Below are positions 57,917-64,000 of a DNA stretch of 64,000 nucleotides, piece by piece. Within the stretch, counting starts at the first letter, position 1. Every line of letters begins with the position of its first letter. Source of the DNA: an uncultured Bacteroides sp. (lineage in GTDB: Bacteria > Bacteroidota > Bacteroidia > Bacteroidales > Bacteroidaceae); assembly GCF_963678845.1 (NCBI RefSeq), contig NZ_OY787468.1, forward strand, positions 372,001 through 436,000, in the 5' to 3' direction. The position numbers were made by a program, and so were the translations under genes. A model generated the notes under the pieces. It saw nothing but the letters and a program-made list of their open reading frames with translations, was not told the origin of the DNA and ran no database searches.

Positions 57917-59403
57917 TATTTAATATTATCAACAAGCTTAAACAAACGATTCCATCGTATCTTCCCGCTAAACCATCCTCTGTCTTTGTCTAAGGATAAC
58001 CATACGAGAATAGGCTTACCTACTACGTGGTCTTCCGGAACAAATCCCCAGTAACGGGAATCGGCAGAGTTATGACGATTGTCGCCCATCATCCAGTAAT
58101 AATCCATTTTGAATGTATAACTGTTGGTCTGTTTTCCGTTGATGTAGATTTTTCCACCTTTAACTTCAAGGCTATTACCCTCATAAGCGCGGATAGGTCT
58201 TTCATAGATAGGGAGGTTCTCGGCGGTAAGCTTAATGGTTGCTCCTTTCTTTGGAATCCAGATCGGACCGTAGTTATTTCTGTCCCATTTGGTATATAGA
58301 TTCAAAGGATAAAGCTGTCCGCTCTTATCTTCCGGTTCCATTTTTATCTTTGCAATCAGCTTTTTATTTCCTAAAAGAGCCTGATAAGCACTTTTAGTCA
58401 AAGGAAGATGATATACAGGGTTTAGCTTACCTTGGCTATTTGTACTTGTAAATCCCAGCCTAGATAATTCATTATCCATGTCGTTGGTCAGCAGAGCCTG
58501 ATCATCAAGGCTAATACCAAGCTCGCGGAACAGATCATCAGGAATATAAGAACCAGTTGTCTGTACATAGTAATTCATTTGCATGTTTTCCGGATTCTTG
58601 GAAGGAACATTGTTTATGTATACCTGTCCATTAACTATTTTCAGGTTGTCGCCTGGCAATCCTATACAGCGCTTCACATAATTTTCGCGTCGGTCAACCG
58701 GACGTACCACAATATCTCCAAATTCAGTTTGGTTTGAAAGCACTAGTTTGCGTCCTTCAGCATAATAAAAATCAAAAGCAGTTTTTTGTTGTTCACGTGT
58801 CAAACTGTCCATGTCAACACTGGGACTGGTTCTTTTTGCAGCGTCATAGCAAAGTGTATAGAAATCTGTTACTTGCTGATATTTAATGGCTACAGTATCT
58901 CCTGCAGGGAAGTTAAATACTACAATGTCATTTCGTTCCACCTTCCCAAATCCTGGTGCACGTTTATAGCCCCATTGTGGAAATTCAATATAAGACTTGC
59001 AATTGAATACTGGCAAAGTATGCTGAGCCAGCGGCATTGAAAGAGGAGTATTAGGTACTCTGGGACCATAGCTCATTTTACTCACAAACAAGAAATCGCC
59101 TACAAGTAGAGATTTCTCTAATGAGGATGAAGGAATCTGATAATTTTGAAAGAAGTAGATATTAACAAAATACACTGCTACCAAAGCAAATACAATGGCA
59201 TCAACCCAACTCATCACACTACGAATAGCCTTGTTTTTTGACGTTCTCCAGAAACCCCATGGGATAAATTTGGTAATGTATGCATCAAAGATGAGCGGCA
59301 CAATAATTAGTCCCAGCCAACTGCTGACCCAAATCAGAAATAATAAGTATAATACAGTAACAATTCCACAGTTAACCCATTGTTTGCGCGTTGCTTGTCT
59401 CAT
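57916..59403 (-). CDS. lepB: Signal peptidase I
   Basis: A 495-residue leader peptidase that removes signal peptides from secreted proteins. It is longer than most LepB because of an insert between boxes B and C and an extra N-terminal hydrophobic pair (about 14-45). The catalytic Ser94 (IPSSSL) and Lys244 (YVKRCIGLPGD) are present, as is box E (MMGDNRHNSADSRYWGFVPEDHVVGK). It starts 10 bases after the dapB stop and shares one base with lepB2. It should carry the secretory cleavage activity of this locus. Confidence 0.93.
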   Translation of the reverse strand: MRQATRKQWVNCGIVTVLYLLFLIWVSSWLGLIIVPLIFDAYITKFIPWGFWRTSKNKAIRSVMSWVDAIVFALVAVYFVNIYFFQNYQIPSSSLEKSLLVGDFLFVSKMSYGPRVPNTPLSMPLAQHTLPVFNCKSYIEFPQWGYKRAPGFGKVERNDIVVFNFPAGDTVAIKYQQVTDFYTLCYDAAKRTSPSVDMDSLTREQQKTAFDFYYAEGRKLVLSNQTEFGDIVVRPVDRRENYVKRCIGLPGDNLKIVNGQVYINNVPSKNPENMQMNYYVQTTGSYIPDDLFRELGISLDDQALLTNDMDNELSRLGFTSTNSQGKLNPVYHLPLTKSAYQALLGNKKLIAKIKMEPEDKSGQLYPLNLYTKWDRNNYGPIWIPKKGATIKLTAENLPIYERPIRAYEGNSLEVKGGKIYINGKQTNSYTFKMDYYWMMGDNRHNSADSRYWGFVPEDHVVGKPILVWLSLDKDRGWFSGKIRWNRLFKLVDNIK

Positions 59404-59413
59404 AATCTGTGTT

Positions 59414-60133
59414 TTAGAATTTAAATAAATCGTTCATGCCCAGAAGACCTTGTTTGCCACAAGTAAACTCAGCAGCCAGAACAGCGCCAAGAGCAAACCC
59501 TTTCCGGTTTTTTGCATCGTGAGTAATAGATATGCTGTCGGCCTCCGACTCATAGCGAATAGTATGAATTCCAGGAACTTCTCCTTCACGAATAGAGTGA
59601 ATAGGAAGTTCAGTAGTAGTTTTAGCTTCCTCTTTTACCCAGCTTTCTTTACGGTCCAGATTTTCAAGAATCTCTTCGGCAAGAGTGATAGCAGTGCCAC
59701 TTGGAGCATCCAGTTTATGAATGTGGTGTGTTTCACTCATTGTAACATCATAGGCAGGAAACTGATTCATGATTTTAGCGAGATACTTGTTTACCGCAGA
59801 GAAAACGGCTACTCCGAGACTAAAGTTGGATGCCCAAAATAGAGTTTTGCCTCCTTTTTCGCATAATCCTTTTATCTCATCACCGTGTTCATCCATCCAT
59901 CCTGTACTTCCTGAAACAACTTTTACTCCGGCATTAAATGCCTTTATATAGTTGTTATAAGCAACGGTTGGAGCAGTAAACTCAATTGCTACTTCTGCAG
60001 ATTTGAATGCTTCAGAAGCGAAATCTTCCTGATTACTCAAGTCAATGATACTAACAATTTCATGTCCACGACTTAGAGCAATTTTCTCAATCTCTTTGCC
60101 CATCTTTCCATATCCTATCAATGCTATTTTCAT
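59414..60133 (-). CDS. dapB: 4-hydroxy-tetrahydrodipicolinate reductase
   Basis: A 239-residue enzyme for the diaminopimelate/lysine pathway. The ATG at 60133 gives MKIALIGYGKMGKEIEK, the NAD(P)-binding Rossmann start; 19 residues upstream do not match. The active-site patch is SETHHIHKLDAPSGTA (His-His and Lys donors), with VVSGSTGW and LFWASNFSLGVAVF. The tetramer strands are at the C-terminus. A -7 box lies 55 bases upstream (minus strand). It heads the dapB-lepB-lepB2-wbqC run. Confidence 0.96.
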   Translation of the reverse strand: MKIALIGYGKMGKEIEKIALSRGHEIVSIIDLSNQEDFASEAFKSAEVAIEFTAPTVAYNNYIKAFNAGVKVVSGSTGWMDEHGDEIKGLCEKGGKTLFWASNFSLGVAVFSAVNKYLAKIMNQFPAYDVTMSETHHIHKLDAPSGTAITLAEEILENLDRKESWVKEEAKTTTELPIHSIREGEVPGIHTIRYESEADSISITHDAKNRKGFALGAVLAAEFTCGKQGLLGMNDLFKF

Positions 60134-60187
60134 TTGAATCTTTCTATTTTGTTTAAATTTATACGAAAATGAAGAATAATAATGATG

Positions 60188-60224
60188 CAAATATAATTAA
60201 TTTACAGTTAAGTTATTACATTTG
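60188..60224. promoter_or_regulatory. Divergent -7 boxes of dapB and the DUF2851 gene
   Basis: On the minus strand TATATTTG (plus CAAATATA, 60188-60195) precedes dapB by 55 bases. On the plus strand TACATTTG (60217-60224) precedes the DUF2851 ATG at 60249 by 24 bases. Both fit TAnnTTTG; neither has a clear TTTG partner. Confidence 0.45.
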
Positions 60225-60248
60225 CTAGATATTTACAGCTCATTAACA

Positions 60249-61517
60249 ATGGAACGACTACTGCATTATATCTGGAAGCACAAAATATTTCCTTTAAAAC
60301 AACTCGAAACCACTACGGGAATGCGCGTTGAAGTGATTGATGCCGGGTTACTAAACTCTGATGCCGGTCCCGACTTTTTTAATGCTAAAGTAAAAATTAA
60401 CGAAACCTTATGGATTGGGAATATTGAAATTCATACTAAAGCTTCTGATTGGTTCAGGCACGGACACAATAAAGATAAAGTGTATGATTCCGTAATTCTT
60501 CATGTGGCAGAAGATATTGATTGTGAGATTTTGAGGACTAATGGTGAGCAAATACCGCAAATGCAGCTAAGTTGTCCAATCTCTATTGAAAAGAATTATG
60601 AAACACTGCATCGAGCAGACATGCTTCCCCCTTGTTATGATATTATTCCCAAAATGTCTCAGTTTGCCATTCATTCCTGGCTTTCTGTTTTGCAGAGTGA
60701 ACGTTTTGAGCATAAGGCAGAAGCTATTAGCACCCGTCTGAGACATTGCAACGGGAATTGGGAAGATGCCTTTTTTATTACTTTGTCACGCAATTTTGGA
60801 TTTGGACTAAATGGAGATGCTTTTGAAAGATGGGCAAGCATGATCCCTTTCAGGGCAGTAGACAAACATCGTGATAGCTTGTTTAAAGTGGAAGCAATCT
60901 TTTTCGGACAGGCCGGATTATTGGAAGAGTCTTTGGATGATCCCTATTACTTACGTTTGCAAAAAGAATTTTCTTATCTGAAGCATCTTTTCCAATTGCC
61001 TGTGATGGATGCTTCACTTTGGCGTTTTTTGCGTTCGCGTCCTGGAAACTTCCCTCACATACGAATTGCTCAATTAGCCTCCCTTTATTCACGTGAATGG
61101 GGTGTCTTTTCAAAGCTCATGGAAGCGGAATCTGTTAAAAATATAATTGAAATATTGCAAACATCCACTTCCGATTACTGGGAGGAACATTATCAGTTTT
61201 ATAATACTTCACCACGCAGAACTAAGAATCTAAGTGGGTCTTCTTTTAATCTTCTGATTATTAATACTATTGTTCCGTTTCTTTATGCTTATGGCAGGCA
61301 TAAAGCTGATGAAGTTCTTTGTCAGCGGGCAAATAATTTGTTAGAGGAACTAAAAGCAGAAGATAATTATGTAACCCGAATGTGGAATGGAGTGGGACTT
61401 CCTGTAAATAATGCTGCTGATTCTCAGGCATTACTGGAACTTAAGAAGGAGTATTGTGATAAGAAAAAATGCCTCTATTGCCGCATAGGATTTGAATATT
61501 TGAAGCAGCCGAAATAA
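60249..61517 (+). CDS. DUF2851 family protein
   Basis: A 422-residue protein from the ATG at 60249 (MERLLHYIWKHKIFP). It is the Bacteroidota family DUF2851, function unknown. Visible hallmarks are VIDAGLLNSDAGPDFFNAKVKI and WIGNIEIHTKASDWFRHGHN near the N-terminus, which resemble a nuclease-like fold with a conserved Asp/Glu-x-Lys pattern, then the helical part HSWLSVLQSERFEHKAEA. A C-terminal Cys pair (CDKKKCLYCRIG) could bind metal. It is divergent from dapB. Confidence 0.8.
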   Translation: MERLLHYIWKHKIFPLKQLETTTGMRVEVIDAGLLNSDAGPDFFNAKVKINETLWIGNIEIHTKASDWFRHGHNKDKVYDSVILHVAEDIDCEILRTNGEQIPQMQLSCPISIEKNYETLHRADMLPPCYDIIPKMSQFAIHSWLSVLQSERFEHKAEAISTRLRHCNGNWEDAFFITLSRNFGFGLNGDAFERWASMIPFRAVDKHRDSLFKVEAIFFGQAGLLEESLDDPYYLRLQKEFSYLKHLFQLPVMDASLWRFLRSRPGNFPHIRIAQLASLYSREWGVFSKLMEAESVKNIIEILQTSTSDYWEEHYQFYNTSPRRTKNLSGSSFNLLIINTIVPFLYAYGRHKADEVLCQRANNLLEELKAEDNYVTRMWNGVGLPVNNAADSQALLELKKEYCDKKKCLYCRIGFEYLKQPK

Positions 61518-61531
61518 TTTATCTCTTTTCG

Positions 61532-61561
61532 TTTGTCATATCAATTCTTCCTATATCTTTG
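61532..61561 (+). promoter_or_regulatory. Promoter of the DUF4348-type gene
   Basis: TTTG (61532-61535), 18 bases, TATCTTTG (61554-61561), 37 bases before the ATG at 61599. Spacing is one base short of the usual range. Confidence 0.6.
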
Positions 61562-61598
61562 TAGCTAAAATTATAAATATAATATAGCTCATACGAAG

Positions 61599-62117
61599 AT
61601 GAAAAAGAACAGTTTGATAATCTGCCTTTTATTTCTTTCTTTGTTTACAAATGCCTTTCCTGCAAATGCAGTGTCCGGAGAGGAAGATTTCAGTATTTTC
61701 TTGAAAAAATTTACATCCAGTGCATCTTTTCAGTATTCCCGAATTAAGTTCCCGTTGAAAACAGACATAGTCCTTTCAATCGGAGATGGTGAAAATGAAA
61801 AAAGTTTTCCTTTTACAAAAAGAGAATGGCCTCTTTTGGACGATGAAGTATTTGTTGAGGAGCGCAATGAGGTAGAAGGAGAGGGCGTATATGTTTCTAA
61901 GTTCAAGGTAAAGGAGTCTGCTCATATCGAATTTGAAGCTGGTTATGAAGAATCGGAATTGGATCTTCGTGTTAGTTTTGATCTAATAAACGGCAAGTGG
62001 TTTCTTACCGATTGTTACACTGGATGGTATAATTTCAATGTGCTTGCCAGCGAATTAAATAAGACAGTGCTTGAGGTACAGACTGAAAACAAAGATTTTG
62101 TAAAACAACATCCCTAA
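61599..62117 (+). CDS. Secreted protein of DUF4348 type
   Basis: A 172-residue protein with a signal peptide (residues 1-24, core LIICLLFLSLFTNAF). The mature part opens EDFSIFLKKFTSSASFQYSRIKFPL and has the beta-rich, acidic pattern of the Bacteroidota family DUF4348, a cystatin- or NTF2-like fold with GKWFLTDCYTGWYNF near the end. Function is unknown. It is likely periplasmic or surface-bound. It has its own two-box promoter and is followed by the CBM9-like gene. Confidence 0.68.
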   Translation: MKKNSLIICLLFLSLFTNAFPANAVSGEEDFSIFLKKFTSSASFQYSRIKFPLKTDIVLSIGDGENEKSFPFTKREWPLLDDEVFVEERNEVEGEGVYVSKFKVKESAHIEFEAGYEESELDLRVSFDLINGKWFLTDCYTGWYNFNVLASELNKTVLEVQTENKDFVKQHP

Positions 62118-62144
62118 AATATTAATTTATATTTAGGCTTATTA

Positions 62145-62178
62145 TTTGTTGCTTTCCAATATTTATATTGTATTTTTG
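62145..62178 (+). promoter_or_regulatory. Promoter of the CBM9-like gene
   Basis: TATTTTTG (62171-62178) fits TAnnTTTG, 24 bases before the ATG. TTTG at 62145-62148 lies 22 bases upstream. Confidence 0.5.
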
Positions 62179-62202
62179 TGTGAATTTAGAAAATAATTTT
62201 AA

Positions 62203-62853
62203 ATGCAACAGCTTAATATAAAAAAAATAGAAACAGAAGATGTTTCGGTTGATGGTCTTTCTGCCTTGATGGACCAGAAAAAGATTGAATTTAATGTGAT
62301 AGGATGTGTCAACTGGAACAATTACTCCTATAAACCGGAGGTGAAATTCCGTGTTGCGCACTCGGACAATGCTATATTGATAAATTATCAGGTTGAAGAA
62401 GATTCGGTTCGTGCTGCTTATGGAGAAGATAGTGGTAATGTGTGGACTGATTCGTGTGTTGAGTTTTTTGTTATTCCGGCAAATGATGGGATATATTACA
62501 ACATAGAGTCTAGTTGCATAGGTACTGTGCTTTTGGCGGCTGGAGAAAACAGGCATGCTCGTGAACGAGCATCTTCTGAGGTATTAGCAGGAATTCAGCG
62601 TTGGGCGAGCTTGGGGCGAGAGTCTTTTGAAGAACGTATAGGTAAGTGCTCATGGGAACTTTCATTGATAATACCATATACTGCCTTTTTTAAACATTCT
62701 ATTAAGTCTCTTGATGGTGTTTCAATCAAAGGTAATTTTTACAAATGTGGTGATCAGTTAAAAACTCCTCATTTTCTTTCATGGAACCCAATTGAGACTG
62801 TTAAACCCGATTTTCATCGCTCTGAATTTTTTGGAGAACTATACTTTGAGTAG
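62203..62853 (+). CDS. Carbohydrate-binding family 9-like protein
   Basis: A 216-residue beta-sandwich protein of the CBM9-like family. Features are IEFNVIGCVNWNNYSYKPEVKFRVAHSD in the N-terminal part, VWTDSCVEFFVIPANDGIYYNIESSCIG in the centre (the ligand-facing strand pair) and LSWNPIETVKPDFHRSEFFGELYF at the end. No signal peptide is seen, so it may be cytoplasmic or exported by another route. Binding of sugars is inferred from the family; the protein is much shorter than glycoside hydrolases that carry such modules. Confidence 0.8.
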   Translation: MQQLNIKKIETEDVSVDGLSALMDQKKIEFNVIGCVNWNNYSYKPEVKFRVAHSDNAILINYQVEEDSVRAAYGEDSGNVWTDSCVEFFVIPANDGIYYNIESSCIGTVLLAAGENRHARERASSEVLAGIQRWASLGRESFEERIGKCSWELSLIIPYTAFFKHSIKSLDGVSIKGNFYKCGDQLKTPHFLSWNPIETVKPDFHRSEFFGELYFE

Positions 62854-62936
62854 TGTTTTGGCATTAGCAGAGAGATAACACTCTGCAATTTTGTATATTT
62901 TATGCCAAAGTATGCTATTAAGTTGTAGATAACATT

Positions 62937-62944
62937 TATTTTTG
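62937..62944 (+). promoter_or_regulatory. -7 promoter box of the Ig-like lipoprotein gene
   Basis: TATTTTTG fits TAnnTTTG and ends 4 bases before the ATG, which would give a leaderless mRNA. No TTTG partner is seen. Confidence 0.4.
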
Positions 62945-62948
62945 CAAC

Positions 62949-64000
62949 ATGGTAATTTTGAGAAATCATAGATTGAAGCATACTTTTTTAAGTGCTTTGG
63001 GTGCTGGCGTTTTAACACTGGCAATGTATTCGTGTGCAAATATGGGAAATCCAAAAGGTGGTCCAATTGATGAAACCCCTCCTAAATTTGTTGGGAGCAC
63101 ACCTGTTATTGGAGCATTGAATAACAATAAACAAAAAATAGTTCTTGAATTTGATGAATTTATTAAGATAGAGAAGGCCTCTGAGAAAGTGATAGTTTCT
63201 CCTCCACAAGTGCAGGCTCCCGAGATTAAACAGAGTGGCAAAAAGGTCACGGTTAATCTTCTTGATTCTTTGAAATCGAATAGGACTTATACCATTGACT
63301 TCTCTGATGCCATTGTTGATAACAACGAAGGGAATCCATTAGGTAATTTCACATATACTTTTTCTACCGGAATGGCAATAGATACACTGGAAGTTTCCGG
63401 TTATGTGCTTGATGCCTCTAACCTGGAACCGGTAAAAGGAATATTGGTGGGGCTTCATTCCAACTTAGCAGATTCTGCTTTTACCAAGTTACCTTTTGAC
63501 AGAGTTTCACGTACTGACAGTCGCGGACACTTTGTTATTAAGGGTATTGCTTCAGGTACATATCGTATATATGGATTACAAGATGCCAATCAGAACTTTG
63601 CTTTCGATCAGAAAAGTGAAGTGGTAGCAGTTTCCAGTACTCCCATATCCCCGCATTTTGAGTTCCTTACAAAACAAGATACTATCTGGAAAGATTCTAT
63701 AAAGGTGGATACAATCAAAACAAAGCAATATACTCACTATTTGCCAGACAATATTGTGCTTCGCTCTTTTAAAGAGAATGCAAAATCTCAGTATTTGATA
63801 AAAAGCGAAAGGCTTACGCCTCATAAGTTTTCTTTTTATTTTGCGGCTCCGGCAAGTAAATTACCTAAGATTAAAGGGCTGAACTTTGATGAAAAGAACG
63901 CTTTCATTCTTGAAAAGTCTTTAAAGAACGATTCCATTAATTACTGGATAAAAGACTCTTTAGTTTATAAAAAGGATACGTTGAGTATGACATTGAATTA
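62949..64000 (+). CDS. Ig-like-domain lipoprotein, 3' end outside the window
   Basis: The first 350 residues of a lipoprotein. The signal peptide ends LAMYSCAN, with Cys29 as lipidation site, followed by NMGNPKGGPIDETPPKF. The next part is a bacterial Ig-like (SbsA type) domain: STPVIGALNN, KIVLEFDEFIKIE, VIVSPPQ, KVTVNLLDSLKSNRTYTIDF. A carboxypeptidase-like regulatory fold follows (SGYVLDASNLEPVKGILVGLHS, GHFVIKGIASGTYRIYGL). This domain order is that of large Bacteroidota Ig-like lipoproteins of unknown role, possibly envelope-anchored. The frame is still open at base 64000. Confidence 0.82.
   Translation, partial: MVILRNHRLKHTFLSALGAGVLTLAMYSCANMGNPKGGPIDETPPKFVGSTPVIGALNNNKQKIVLEFDEFIKIEKASEKVIVSPPQVQAPEIKQSGKKVTVNLLDSLKSNRTYTIDFSDAIVDNNEGNPLGNFTYTFSTGMAIDTLEVSGYVLDASNLEPVKGILVGLHSNLADSAFTKLPFDRVSRTDSRGHFVIKGIASGTYRIYGLQDANQNFAFDQKSEVVAVSSTPISPHFEFLTKQDTIWKDSIKVDTIKTKQYTHYLPDNIVLRSFKENAKSQYLIKSERLTPHKFSFYFAAPASKLPKIKGLNFDEKNAFILEKSLKNDSINYWIKDSLVYKKDTLSMTLN

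Noticed and set aside
61087..61098. ATTCACGTGAAT as a parS-like site
   Set aside because: Only the inner TTCACGTGAA agrees with parS; the outer bases fail and it is inside the DUF2851 coding sequence.
1..64000. tRNA, rRNA, CRISPR arrays, insertion sequences
   Set aside because: No T-loop (GGTTCGAATCC-type) motif, rRNA stretch, spacer-repeat array with regular unique spacers of 30-40 bases, or transposase frame was seen in the intergenic regions. The short repeat clusters have too few copies and too short spacers for CRISPR.

Overview
This AT-rich 64 kb window reads as ordinary chromosome from a member of the Bacteroidales, most likely Bacteroides or a close relative. The support is the gene content (DUF4294, DUF2851, DUF4348, S46 peptidase, PorZ-like, WbqC and surface-lipoprotein families), the Bacteroidota -7 promoter box TAnnTTTG ahead of many genes, sometimes with a TTTG box 18-23 bp upstream, and the lack of strong Shine-Dalgarno sequences. 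I found no rRNA, tRNA, insertion sequence, prophage or CRISPR array. Genus is inferred from gene families, not from a marker gene comparison.

Layout. 1-3.4 kb: a helix-hairpin-helix envelope protein (cut by the window edge) with a beta-barrel partner, DUF4294 and a TrmH-type methyltransferase. 3.8-11.6 kb: nadA, facing leuS-yitT-rdgB-porZ across a 23-bp-stem bidirectional terminator. 12-15.6 kb: a duplicated-domain membrane protein and mutS. 15.7-18 kb: a CsgG/lipoprotein/DUF4810/DUF799 operon. 18.5-23.3 kb: panE-like gene, ychF, and an ECF sigma/anti-sigma operon. 23.7-29.3 kb: a hydrolase, a PPOx-fold protein, polA and a long-chain prenyl diphosphate synthase. 29.6-37.6 kb: the housekeeping run mnmG-apt-uvrC-dtd-mazG-deoC, plus ybeY and a SpmA-SpmB fusion. 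37.6-44.4 kb: the accessory-looking part, with a 1.2 kb AT-rich gene-free stretch, an AraC regulator, a large surface lipoprotein with collagen-like repeats, a fragment-like P1B-ATPase N-terminus and an OmpA protein. 44.5-50.2 kb: alkD-like, ruvB, a flippase and an S46 dipeptidyl peptidase. 50.4-56.9 kb: DEAD-box helicase, pfkB-SIS-LOG operon, an M16 peptidase and a structured noncoding region. 57-64 kb: dapB-lepB-lepB2-wbqC and a run of poorly known envelope or secreted proteins.

The observations most worth following are: (i) at least nine intergenic clusters of short, locus-specific repeats, most with a 21-23 bp period and alternating orientation, two pairs of which share a core and one of which shows compensatory base changes; (ii) a near-perfect parS-like palindrome between mnmG and apt; (iii) a second signal peptidase I (lepB2) in which both the catalytic Ser and Lys are replaced; (iv) a stand-alone, cysteine-free HMA plus four-helix fragment of a copper-ATPase; and (v) a GC-rich candidate structured RNA of about 255 nt closed by a 9-12 bp terminal stem.

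Protein functions come from motif and family recognition by eye; no database search was run. Promoter and terminator calls are pattern matches.
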